Positions 55,389 to 63,792 of a DNA stretch of 63,792 bases are shown piece after piece. Origin of the DNA: Myxococcales bacterium. Lineage in GTDB: Bacteria; Myxococcota_A; Bradymonadia; UBA7976; UBA1532. A program made the position numbers and the translations under genes. Within the stretch, counting starts at the first letter, position 1; each line of letters starts with the position of its first letter. Under the pieces are notes generated by a model. It was given only the letters and a program-made list of their open reading frames with translations. It made no database searches and was not told the DNA's origin. Location of the stretch: positions 1 through 63,792 of the forward strand of contig PCCS01000006.1 in the NCBI GenBank assembly GCA_002731825.1, written 5' to 3'.

Positions 55389-56402
55389 ATGAACCAATAC
55401 GCCGCATCCGCGTCGAGTCTTATCGCACTGAGTCTTGTGCTCGGGCTCAGTTCAGTGAGCCTGGCAAAAATCAGCCGGCAAGCCCATCTCATGGGCACCG
55501 CTTTCACCATTATTATTAGCGATGATATTCCAGAGTCTCAATCTGTACAGATCATGGGCCAGGCATTTGCTGAAGTGGCTCGAATCGAGTCGCTGATGAG
55601 CGAATGGCTGCCCGATTCGGAGATTAGTCTCGTCAATAGAAATGCTGGACGATTGGTCACAAAAGTGTCTGCTGAGACCGTGGCTGTTGTCTCAAGCGCA
55701 TTGACTGTCAGCCGCATGTCAAAGGGCGCTTTCGATCCGAGCTGGGCCAGTCTAAGAGGATTGTGGTCTTTCAAACTGGACAAACCAAAATTGCCAAAAC
55801 GAAGCGAGTTACTGACGCGCTTGAAGTCCGTCGACTATCAGAAAATTAGAGTGTCCAAGAAAGACAGAACCATCTACCTAACTGAGCCAGGTATGGCCCT
55901 CGGTCTCGGAGCCATCGCAAAAGGCTACGCCATAGACCGGGTCAAAGCCTTGCTGAGAGATCAGGGCATTGAGAATTTCATCGTTGACGGCGGCGGTGAC
56001 TTGTATGCATCAGGCCAGAAGATTGATGGACCATGGACTGTGGGTATTAGGCATCCCCGTCAAGCTGGGCTACTGATGGAATTTCCGATCCAAGATCGCG
56101 CGATTGTGACCAGTGGAGACTACGAAAGGTTCTTTATGCTGGGCGCCCGTCGATATCATCACATCATCGACTTGAAGACCGGAATGCCCGCCGAACGTTC
56201 CGTGTCGGTTACCATTCTGGCTGATGACGCCGTTTTCGCGGATTCCATTGCAACGGCTGTTTTTGTTCTCGGTCCTGTTGATGGGCTCCAGTTAATTGAA
56301 AAGCTACCAGGTGTTGATGCCATCATTCTGGCGCCGGACGGGCGCATATACCATTCGACGTCTTTGAAGCTAAATTTACCCGATCGGTGGTCACCAATTT
56401 AA
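55389..56402 (+). CDS. apbE: FAD:protein FMN transferase ApbE
   Basis: An exported flavin transferase of about 337 residues that attaches FMN to Thr residues of membrane electron-transfer proteins such as NqrB/RnfG. It has an N-terminal signal sequence (about 1-27), HLMGTAFTI, MSEWLPDSEISLVN, GLGAIAKGYAIDRV, FIVDGGGDLYASG and the Mg-binding DDAVFADSIATAVFVLG. GTG 55380 is three codons upstream of the chosen ATG 55389; neither has a clear ribosome-binding site. It overlaps the open frame of the next gene only before that gene's chosen start. Confidence 0.92.
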   Translation: MNQYAASASSLIALSLVLGLSSVSLAKISRQAHLMGTAFTIIISDDIPESQSVQIMGQAFAEVARIESLMSEWLPDSEISLVNRNAGRLVTKVSAETVAVVSSALTVSRMSKGAFDPSWASLRGLWSFKLDKPKLPKRSELLTRLKSVDYQKIRVSKKDRTIYLTEPGMALGLGAIAKGYAIDRVKALLRDQGIENFIVDGGGDLYASGQKIDGPWTVGIRHPRQAGLLMEFPIQDRAIVTSGDYERFFMLGARRYHHIIDLKTGMPAERSVSVTILADDAVFADSIATAVFVLGPVDGLQLIEKLPGVDAIILAPDGRIYHSTSLKLNLPDRWSPI

Positions 56403-56458
56403 CGGGTGGATGGCGATGGCTTGATGCAACCCTGGTCAATCCATGGTACGTCACTTCA

Positions 56459-58486
56459 ATGAAGACAAATCGCTCATATCTGATCCTCTTGATGGGGTCT
56501 CTCGCGCTCATGAGCATCAGTTTTCTACCCATCGACGAAAATGCTGTTTCCAACCATACAATCCACAAAGTCGTTCGAAAACTGCTCTCAAACGTAAAAG
56601 GCAGCGTACCCGCAAAAACACCTATTCGCCTGACGGTCGACCTTGACAACTCGCTTACTCAAATCAGCTCTAAAAATGAAATTGGGACCCTTGTTTGGTC
56701 AACGAGAATCAAGTCAGGATCCAAAATCAAAGCCCAATTTAAGCGTCAGGACACAGGTAAAAACCTTCATCTTCAAGTCAAAAAGACTGAGGGTTACATC
56801 AATGGCCAACTCACATGGCGCGGTCAGACGTATCATCAAAATCAGCGCCTCGGGGACTGGAAATCTCTACTCCCGCCGCTGATCGCTCTCATGATCGCTA
56901 TTTCGTTGAAGAAGATCGTCCTCGCACTGCTCATGGCCGTTCTCGGCGGGGCCGTGGTGATGAATGCCGGCATCGCTGTCACCTTATGGATCGAGTTCAA
57001 GGGACTCGTTGGAGGCCTCTTATCGATCATCGGGATTACTGCAATCGAGTCTGGCGGCTATTTAGGGGCTGTTGTCTCCGACTCATTTAATTTGCAAATA
57101 CTTGGCTTTACTCTCGCCCTGGTTGGCCTGGTCGCGGTCGTCAATCGCATGGGCGGTACCAAAGGCCTTGTCGATGCTCTGTCCGTCTTTGCTCGCGGAC
57201 CAAGAAGTGCCCAAGGTGTGACATGTGCAATGGGGACTGCCATCTTTTTTGATGATTATGCAAATACCGTCGTCGTCGGAACGACCGCTCGATCACTCAC
57301 GGACAAACACAGGATCAGCCGAGAAAAGTTAGCTTACATCGTCGATTCGACGAGCGCGCCCGTCGCTGGAATTGCCATTATCTCAACCTGGATTGGATAT
57401 GAAGTCGGATTATTCGATGACCTCCTGGGCAGTCTGTCCAATGTAAGTGGAATGCCGGGGACGGGATATGAGCTTTTCTTCGCCGTATTGCCCTTTAGGT
57501 TTTACTGTATTCTAGCCATTTTATTCGTGATTTTGAATGCTTGGACCGGTCGAGATTTTGGGCCCATGCTCCGTGCCGAAACGCGCACACGACAGGGCGG
57601 ACCGCTGGGCTCAGTCGAAGAAAATATGGCTTCTGACAAATCGTTTTCTCTTGCCAAGGACGGGATTCCGTATCGCGCCTACAACGCCATTATTCCCATC
57701 GGCTCAGTCCTTTTGACAATCCTCATGTGCATTATTTATATCGGGCAACAGGATGCCTCTAATGATCTGTCCACACTGGGTGGCTGGCAAAAAACATTTG
57801 AAGCTGCATCAGAACACATCCAAACAATTCTCATCGGTGCTGCCCTTGTCGGCAGCTTGATTGCCTTTACCTTAGCTCTGGCTCAACGTCTTTTGACATT
57901 CAAGGAATCTCTTAGAGCCTATTTGAGCGGCATGCAGACGCTTTCTGAGGCGGCGGCCATTCTCATCTTGGCCTGGGCCATAAAGACTGTATGCGATGAC
58001 CTCGGAACGGGTATGACCCTCGTCGCATTGGTCGGCGATTCCTTTTCGCCGACTGTACTCCCGCTGATCATTTTCATCTTATCTGGTTTGGTCGCATTCT
58101 CGACGGGTTCATCATGGGCCACCATGGCACTGGTCCTTCCAATTGCCGCGCCCTTATCCGCCACCATCTCTGGAGAGAGCCTGGTCGTCTTCGCGTGTTT
58201 AGCTGCGGTCTTGGACGGCGCGATTTGGGGCGATCATTGCTCACCTATATCCGACACGACAATTTTATCGTCAACAGCAACAGGCTGTCCTCATATTGAA
58301 CATGTACGCACGCAAATTCCCTACGCGATGGTCACCATGGTGGCGGCAGGCTCTCTGGGGTACTTCGGTGTCGTCGCTGGAATCAACCTCGTTGGTGCAT
58401 ACGTGGCTGGTGCCGTCGTACTTACACTCGTTCTGCTCGTAATTGGCCGACGAGTCGATGCTGTCTCAGCGCAGCAAAGCCCCTAA
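56459..58486 (+). CDS. NhaC-type Na+/H+ antiporter with extra N-terminal domain
   Basis: A membrane protein of 675 residues. The C-terminal 530 or so have about eleven hydrophobic segments and the NhaC-family block FFDDYANTVVVGTTARSLTD...LAYIVDSTSAPVAG and ILSSTATG near the end. Ahead of this lies an unusual N-terminal part: one membrane segment (about 7-23), then about 115 residues of soluble, beta-rich sequence (SLTQISSKNEIGTLVWSTRIK). This part is predicted to be periplasmic. It is not part of ordinary NhaC antiporters as far as I recall. The substrate could also be an organic anion; the family is broad. Confidence 0.82.
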   Translation: MKTNRSYLILLMGSLALMSISFLPIDENAVSNHTIHKVVRKLLSNVKGSVPAKTPIRLTVDLDNSLTQISSKNEIGTLVWSTRIKSGSKIKAQFKRQDTGKNLHLQVKKTEGYINGQLTWRGQTYHQNQRLGDWKSLLPPLIALMIAISLKKIVLALLMAVLGGAVVMNAGIAVTLWIEFKGLVGGLLSIIGITAIESGGYLGAVVSDSFNLQILGFTLALVGLVAVVNRMGGTKGLVDALSVFARGPRSAQGVTCAMGTAIFFDDYANTVVVGTTARSLTDKHRISREKLAYIVDSTSAPVAGIAIISTWIGYEVGLFDDLLGSLSNVSGMPGTGYELFFAVLPFRFYCILAILFVILNAWTGRDFGPMLRAETRTRQGGPLGSVEENMASDKSFSLAKDGIPYRAYNAIIPIGSVLLTILMCIIYIGQQDASNDLSTLGGWQKTFEAASEHIQTILIGAALVGSLIAFTLALAQRLLTFKESLRAYLSGMQTLSEAAAILILAWAIKTVCDDLGTGMTLVALVGDSFSPTVLPLIIFILSGLVAFSTGSSWATMALVLPIAAPLSATISGESLVVFACLAAVLDGAIWGDHCSPISDTTILSSTATGCPHIEHVRTQIPYAMVTMVAAGSLGYFGVVAGINLVGAYVAGAVVLTLVLLVIGRRVDAVSAQQSP

Positions 58487-58488
58487 GT

Positions 58489-60546
58489 CTAATCGACAAG
58501 GACCCCATTTAAAGGGTCTAAGACAGAACGCGCCTTCAGTAATGCTTCGCGCCATTCCGCCTCTGGTTCCGAGAGATAGACGATTGCACCGCCAACACCT
58601 AAAGTTGTCGATTCAGGGGTCATGACCAGCGACCGAATGACGATATTGAAGTCAGCCCCACCATCTAAAGAAAGATACCCGAGACAACCTGAATAGACAC
58701 CTCGTGCCTGTCCTTCAAGACGGTCAATAATCTCCAATGTCCTCAGTTTCGGCGCGCCTGTCATTGACCCACCCGGAAAGCATGACTTCAGCGCATCTAG
58801 GGCATTGAGGCTTGGTTTCAGTTGGCTAGAAATTGTGCTGACTAATTGGTGGACAGCATACGACTCGATATTCATTAAGCGGTCTACGGTTACCGAACCG
58901 ATCTCAGATACGCGGCCAAGGTCATTTCGGAGTAAATCAACGATCATCAAGTTCTCAGCCCGCTCCTTCTCGGACTCAGCCAATTGACGAGCTGAGTCAA
59001 GGTCGAGTCGGTTATCCTCGGATCGTGCAGCTGTTCCTTTGATGGGCTTTGCTTCCAAATGACCATGGGCAGATATTTTCAAAAACCGCTCCGGGGACGC
59101 GGATGCAATCGCCAACGTGCCGCTTTTGAAAAATGCACCGAATGGCACGTCGTGGGCCTGTCTCAGCTGACGATACAAGGCCAGCGGGTTGTCGACTGGC
59201 AGACCCGTGAACTGAGTGGTTAAGCAAATTTCGTAACTCTCTCCAGATCTGATGTAATCGAGCGCTGTCTCGATATTGGACAAATAGTCAGGTCTCGGTT
59301 GAGCCGGTTTAAAATGGCCGACATGGACATCAACCGACGGCTGACCTTGATTGATTTGCGCTTTTAGAGCACGACATTTTTCAAACCAGAGTTCAATCGA
59401 CTCTCTATTGTCAGCAGTCTCTAAAGCACAGATATATGCAGTTCTCTCCAGGTGATCAAAGACGATAAACCGCTCAATGAATAGGAAAAGTGAATCATCC
59501 GTGGACGCAGAATATGGTCCATCACCTCCCGTTTGTGCTTTGATTTCGTAGCCCATATAACCGATTAGACCACCTCTGAAATCGAATGGCGCATCGGTGT
59601 CAATTAATTCAAACCGGCTTATAAATTGCGATATAGAATCGAAAAAAGAACCGGAAATAACGCGCTCTTGTCCAGCGTCCATGATGTGTAGGGTAGAGTC
59701 ATCAACGCTGTATCTAAGGACAGTTCCCTCGGATCTGTTAAACCCGCCCATATAGCTAAATCTAGACATCTTTGAATCGACTCGAGTGCTATCGAGCCAA
59801 AAGGCATGTTCGCTCTCCCCATAAAGAGAATCGAACACAGACTCAGGATTCGCGACCTTCAGAAGAGGCTCAAATCGAAGCCGATATTTTTTGATATCAC
59901 TCGTTGCTGAAAAATCAGGTCTCTCAGATTGAGTACGTCTGATGTCAATTGTGTGGTCCACAACAGTCGGAACTATACTCAAGAAGTTAGACAGTAGAAC
60001 CTTGCCATAATCTGTGCCGATGGATTCAGGGTGAAATTGCACACCCCAAATCGGTCTAGTCCGGTGGCGAAGCGCCATCAGCTCTGTGCCGACATGAGCG
60101 ATGGCCATGAGCGAGTCCGGTAGGTTGGATACGATCAGCGAGTGATAGCGAATGACGTTAAAAGACTCGGGTATATCGGTAAATAAAACATCTCCGTAAT
60201 GGCAAACGGTGCTTGGTCTGCCGTGCATCGGCTCTATCGCACTTGAGACCGTGCCCCCAAAAACATGTGCAATGCCTTGATGTCCGAGGCAGACACCCAA
60301 AATGGGACAGTTTGCAGTCTTAATCAGACGACCGCATATACCGAAATCACCCACCTTATCGGGGGACCCTGGACCTGGGGAGATGACGATTGCATCGAAT
60401 CTATCTAAATCGAGCTGCTCATATGGATAATCGTTGGTGACGACACGGGGTGGTCTGACGCACAGCTCAGAGAAATATTGAAATAAGTTAAATGTGAACG
60501 AATCGTAATTATCGACGATCAGCACGTTGACATCAAATCTATGCAT
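58489..60546 (-). CDS. pabB: Fused PabA-PabB aminodeoxychorismate synthase
   Basis: A 685-residue fusion. The N-terminal class I glutamine amidotransferase (LIVDNYDSFTFNLFQYF, GVCLGHQ with nucleophile C86, GVQFHPESIGT) is followed by a chorismate-binding domain. That domain has SYEICLTTQF, SPERFL, PIKGTAAR, VDLLRNDLGRVSEIGSV, SCFPGGSMTGAPK and VGGAIVYLSEPEAEWREALLKA. PIKGTAAR (Lys in the PIKG motif) points to 4-amino-4-deoxychorismate formation (folate branch) rather than anthranilate synthesis. It overlaps the upstream glycosyltransferase gene by 8 nt. No PabC lyase is adjacent. Confidence 0.9.
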   Translation of the reverse strand: MHRFDVNVLIVDNYDSFTFNLFQYFSELCVRPPRVVTNDYPYEQLDLDRFDAIVISPGPGSPDKVGDFGICGRLIKTANCPILGVCLGHQGIAHVFGGTVSSAIEPMHGRPSTVCHYGDVLFTDIPESFNVIRYHSLIVSNLPDSLMAIAHVGTELMALRHRTRPIWGVQFHPESIGTDYGKVLLSNFLSIVPTVVDHTIDIRRTQSERPDFSATSDIKKYRLRFEPLLKVANPESVFDSLYGESEHAFWLDSTRVDSKMSRFSYMGGFNRSEGTVLRYSVDDSTLHIMDAGQERVISGSFFDSISQFISRFELIDTDAPFDFRGGLIGYMGYEIKAQTGGDGPYSASTDDSLFLFIERFIVFDHLERTAYICALETADNRESIELWFEKCRALKAQINQGQPSVDVHVGHFKPAQPRPDYLSNIETALDYIRSGESYEICLTTQFTGLPVDNPLALYRQLRQAHDVPFGAFFKSGTLAIASASPERFLKISAHGHLEAKPIKGTAARSEDNRLDLDSARQLAESEKERAENLMIVDLLRNDLGRVSEIGSVTVDRLMNIESYAVHQLVSTISSQLKPSLNALDALKSCFPGGSMTGAPKLRTLEIIDRLEGQARGVYSGCLGYLSLDGGADFNIVIRSLVMTPESTTLGVGGAIVYLSEPEAEWREALLKARSVLDPLNGVLVD

Positions 60547-63500
60547 CGCTTGCTAGCCATGCCTCCAATTCCGAATATCCGCGAAGAAGTTGACGTCGAC
60601 AATCATATGAGCGCCGAATCACATCATTGATGCCGGGCCAAGTGTCGTCGACAAAAACGGCATCAGCTGCACGATACAGCCCCGCTTCACGTTCGGGCGC
60701 TAAATTGGCATCGACCAATAAGATGCTGACCTGGTCGGAGTCGCTGACGGACACGGTGTTCATGATTTTACTCAGCGAGTTGGACCTCTCATTGGCCGTA
60801 CCGGGCTGGCAACGCAACCACACTGTCATGGGCCTTTCGCTCTTTGAGCATCGAGATAGAAACTCAACGAGCGCGTCATGATCACTCCAGGGTGGCATCA
60901 CCAAGAGATTGGTTTCGCCAGCCTCCTCGACCATGACGGGACGAGAATCGGGCCTGAAACCTTCCTCTGAACCAAACTTTTGGAAATGTAAGTCGCGGTC
61001 GTAGGTATCCAAATAGGGTCCCAGCCAGCGACCATCAAAACGGCGCTGGTCGATGTCACCGCCGCTTGGTTGGGCGCATTCCGATGTTACGATCAAGTCG
61101 TCGACAACACGGATATCAAACCCTGCCAATGACAAGCGACGCTGATAATCAACCCATTCAAAACCGCGTGCGCCCAGAGTGACATCGAGGCCCCCGACCC
61201 GTTCGATTGCTTGTCTTGGAATCAACAAACAATGACCGGTGAGCAGATCTGCGGGGCGACTCTCATTGAAGTTTGTCCAATCAATGGATGCCCCCTCGCC
61301 CCGATTTGCGACTAAGACCGTTGAGCGCTCATCTTTCATCCAGCCTTGTAATCGACCGAGCCAAGCATCTGGAACCCGTGTCGTCACGTGTAAGATGGCA
61401 ACGAATTCACCATTGGCCCGTGCCAAGCCATCGTTAATCTGTTTTGCAAGACCAGTCCAAGTCCGAAATTCACACACACGCACATCGTCAAAATCATGAG
61501 CCCATTGATTGATTTCTTCAGCAACCTGAAAACTCGGTGGGTCAACCATGATGACGAATTCATGGGGCACGAGGGTCTTGTCTCTCAAATGCATCACAGC
61601 GTCTTGGACGCCGTCTAATGAACGCCCTCCATAGACAATTATGGAGGTTCGGCCTTGTCGTGATACACGAAATCCAAGTGGCGTTAAAAGTGAATTCTGA
61701 GCCGTTCTTGCCCGTACATTAAAACCGGTTTGGCTGATATAGGGTTGAAAGAACCTAAGTAAATCGGGGCCTGTCGAAGCTGAGTCAATCATGAACTCTG
61801 GGTCCCGGTCAGCCAGTTGTGTCACTGTCGGCGCGGCGACAAAGCGGGTTTTTTCAGACATGATCAGCTGAAGGGCAAGGTCCCATTGGTCGTCAGCGGT
61901 CTGTCGGACGTCTAGTCCCCCATCGGAACCTGCTATTCTGTGGTGTACAAAATGGGTCAAGGGCAGCTGATTACGGCCGAAACAAATGGCCGGATCATAA
62001 TGGGCCTGAGTATACAGTTCGAGTGCGTCGCCCTGGGACTCTGTACTCTGTGTTCGCAAGCCACACATGGCCGCCGTCTCGAACCCGTCACCAAGTGCGT
62101 TAATCCCGTGGCTGAGATGGGTCTTCGACCAAATTGTCGTATCATCAATCCAGGCGATATAGTCATCTTCAAGCGTCTGAACAAATTCCATTGGAGATTC
62201 AGAGTCAGCCCTTTTGATAATCCGAGCATCTGTGATGGCTGTCTCGGCACCAAAAAGATGAATTTTGATATGGCCGTAACTCTGATTACACGCGGATTTA
62301 AGTGCTTGTTCGAGGGCGTTTCCTGACACGCCTTGGGCAATCACATGAACCAGCTTGGACTCGTTTTCATTGATTCGGGATCGGGCTGGAATGGCATACA
62401 GGCGTTCATTGAGACGGCGCCGCATCGACGTCAGATCGGTCTTCGGCGTCTGTCCAAGGGTCTCATGAAGCCGTTGGACTCTCGCCTCTGTCTCAGCATC
62501 CGATGGATTGAGTCGTCCAGCTAAACAATAACAATGCAGAGCCACCTCCGCGTTGCCCGCACGCTCATGAGCTTGCCCTCGCAAATACATGGTGTGGTAG
62601 GTCTGAAAATATCGGTTATCGAAGGCTGCCGCCTGGCGCACAACGTCGTCTAATTGACCAGCGCTAAACCAATCGGTGCAGGCATCTATAAACCCTGTCA
62701 ACGTCTGCAGCATGTCCGAGAGCTCTGTTTGGACGCCGTGAGCTATGCCGCAGGTCTTTGGTAACTCTCTGATCAGGGTGTCAGCGCGGTCCAAATCACC
62801 CATAGCCATATACGATTGGCCTCTATGTAACATCGCTTCAGGCCACGATTCATGGCCGATAATGGCGTCTAAGAATCGAATGGCATTCAGATGATCCCCG
62901 TACATCTGTAAATTTTTCGCGATTCTCAAGTACGATTGGTTTAGAGCCAGCCCATCCTGGCGCCAATCCAGAGACGAAAATAGGCGTTTGATTGGGTGTC
63001 GATTTAAATGTCGTCGAATGATCTTAGAATCGAGGGTCAAGTCAATGAATTCACCCCAAGATGTCCCCCCGGAATGTTTTCGGTATCGATAAACCACTTC
63101 ATCGACAAATCGAAAGCGGGCCTGACCCACAATTCGAGTCCACAACTCGTAATCTTGTGCGCGAACAAATTCATCATCGTAGGGTCCCGGACCCACATGT
63201 TGATAGATTCGCCGTCTGGTTGCGGTCCCACCGTCAGGAACACAAGACCCATAGAGTTTGGCACCAACAACGTCAGCGTCACGACCTGTCCAATCATTAG
63301 GTGTGAAGAGATTCAGATCTTTTCCAGAGTCGTGATCAAACAATTGCAGCTTGCCATAGATCACATCGATGTGAGGCTCTTCACGCAAAATCCCATCGTA
63401 CAAGGTCAACAGACCGGGGCTCAGTAAGTCATCGTCGGCCATCCAAAGGACAAACTCACCTCGGGCCTCGGAAATCGCCCGATTCCGTGTGGGAGATCGG

Positions 63501-63787
63501 CCTTCATTTTTGGGTTTTCTGATGTAGCGAATTCGTGAATCTGTATAACCACCGGCAACATTCGGTGTGTCGTCTGTTGAGCCATCGTCAACGATGACCA
63601 ATTCGTAATCTTGAAAGTCCTGGGCCAGAACACTGTCGATGGCAACGTGAATTAGGTCAGCCCGATTGTACGCGGCCATCAAAACTGAAAACCTGGGTCC
63701 GGCGACAAAGGGCTGTAGCTGAACATCGGCCGAGTTCACGTCCAGTTTTTCAGAGTCCAAAACAGGTTGCTTGCCACCCGCCGACAC
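60539..63787 (-). CDS. Multidomain glycosyltransferase, possibly 5'-partial
   Basis: A protein of at least 1,082 residues. Residues 30-250 are a classic family-2 glycosyltransferase (FSVLMAAYNRADLI, VIVDDGSTDDT, and the metal-binding WMADDDLLSPG). About 290-450 form TPR-like helices. Two further regions (about 480-680 and 715-930) look like diverged glycosyltransferase folds; the second has LTGHCLLIPRQAIERVGGLD, but neither shows a clear DxD. A C-terminal domain of about 110 residues resembles a nucleotide-sugar-binding half. The start given is a GTG 5 nt from the window edge; the frame stays open beyond it, so the true start may lie outside. It overlaps pabB by 8 nt. Confidence 0.82.
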   Translation of the reverse strand: MSAGGKQPVLDSEKLDVNSADVQLQPFVAGPRFSVLMAAYNRADLIHVAIDSVLAQDFQDYELVIVDDGSTDDTPNVAGGYTDSRIRYIRKPKNEGRSPTRNRAISEARGEFVLWMADDDLLSPGLLTLYDGILREEPHIDVIYGKLQLFDHDSGKDLNLFTPNDWTGRDADVVGAKLYGSCVPDGGTATRRRIYQHVGPGPYDDEFVRAQDYELWTRIVGQARFRFVDEVVYRYRKHSGGTSWGEFIDLTLDSKIIRRHLNRHPIKRLFSSLDWRQDGLALNQSYLRIAKNLQMYGDHLNAIRFLDAIIGHESWPEAMLHRGQSYMAMGDLDRADTLIRELPKTCGIAHGVQTELSDMLQTLTGFIDACTDWFSAGQLDDVVRQAAAFDNRYFQTYHTMYLRGQAHERAGNAEVALHCYCLAGRLNPSDAETEARVQRLHETLGQTPKTDLTSMRRRLNERLYAIPARSRINENESKLVHVIAQGVSGNALEQALKSACNQSYGHIKIHLFGAETAITDARIIKRADSESPMEFVQTLEDDYIAWIDDTTIWSKTHLSHGINALGDGFETAAMCGLRTQSTESQGDALELYTQAHYDPAICFGRNQLPLTHFVHHRIAGSDGGLDVRQTADDQWDLALQLIMSEKTRFVAAPTVTQLADRDPEFMIDSASTGPDLLRFFQPYISQTGFNVRARTAQNSLLTPLGFRVSRQGRTSIIVYGGRSLDGVQDAVMHLRDKTLVPHEFVIMVDPPSFQVAEEINQWAHDFDDVRVCEFRTWTGLAKQINDGLARANGEFVAILHVTTRVPDAWLGRLQGWMKDERSTVLVANRGEGASIDWTNFNESRPADLLTGHCLLIPRQAIERVGGLDVTLGARGFEWVDYQRRLSLAGFDIRVVDDLIVTSECAQPSGGDIDQRRFDGRWLGPYLDTYDRDLHFQKFGSEEGFRPDSRPVMVEEAGETNLLVMPPWSDHDALVEFLSRCSKSERPMTVWLRCQPGTANERSNSLSKIMNTVSVSDSDQVSILLVDANLAPEREAGLYRAADAVFVDDTWPGINDVIRRSYDCRRQLLRGYSELEAWLASDA

Positions 63788-63792
63788 CTGTG

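Overview
The window is a gene-dense bacterial chromosome segment of about 64 kb with no CRISPR array, insertion sequence, prophage or rRNA operon. It probably comes from a Gram-negative, gliding-type deltaproteobacterial lineage (Myxococcota/Bradymonadota-like). The main clue is a near-canonical MglA/MglB polarity pair. Supporting clues are a second roadblock-like protein, many TPR proteins, zinc-ribbon and response-regulator/TPR chimeras, a very large FG-GAP lipoprotein and a class A penicillin-binding protein. Base composition looks close to 50% G+C by eye, low for cultured myxobacteria, so the taxonomic call is an inference. GTG and TTG starts are common.

Layout: (1) 1-8.9 kb: tRNA-Asp, ftsK, a Trm112-like gene, a roadblock-like gene and a three-gene operon (HEAT-repeat protein, degenerate HD-GYP protein, tail-anchored protein). 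(2) 9-12.5 kb: mglB-mglA-coiled coil-TPR, preceded by ybaB and recR. (3) 12.5-17.6 kb: an information-processing block, read on the minus strand as serS, tRNA-Ser(TGA), tRNA-Ser(GCT), tRNA-Arg(ACG), tadA, tRNA-Ser(CGA), tRNA-Ser(GGA), SRP RNA (ffs), dnaX, ybaB, recR. All four bacterial serine isoacceptors lie beside their synthetase, and the tadA stop lies inside a tRNA-Ser gene. (4) 17.6-24 kb: a zinc-ribbon/TPR membrane protein and PBP1A. (5) 24-26.6 kb: a sugar N-acetyltransferase, a J-domain protein and RNase G. (6) 26.7-35.5 kb: a RiPP-like cluster. (7) 35.5-38 kb: TetR/FadR-like regulator, etfB and etfA. (8) 38-45.5 kb: Rep-type helicase, response-regulator/PATAN/TPR protein, tsaD, rsmA, fdhD. 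(9) 45.5-53.7 kb: TPR and glycosyltransferase-like proteins, PP2C phosphatase, and the prkA-yeaH-spoVR operon. (10) 53.9-63.8 kb: five-S1-domain protein, apbE, an NhaC-type antiporter with an extra N-terminal domain, fused PabA-PabB, and a 1,082-residue multidomain glycosyltransferase that may run off the window.

The most interesting region is the apparent RiPP cluster, read on the minus strand: PqqD-like peptide binder, 1,905-residue lipoprotein, a 58-residue precursor-like peptide (29068..29244), HPr-kinase-like ATPase, radical SAM/SPASM enzyme and S24/S26-type peptidase. The peptide was found by translating the minus strand by hand. It has a strong Shine-Dalgarno, a leader with a Y-x-x-P element and an FERKSLAC block, and two cysteines in the C-terminal half. 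A strong hairpin that overlaps the etfA stop codon and buries the pqqD ribosome-binding site separates this cluster from etfA.

All functional statements rest on motif recognition by eye; no database search, alignment or folding program was run.
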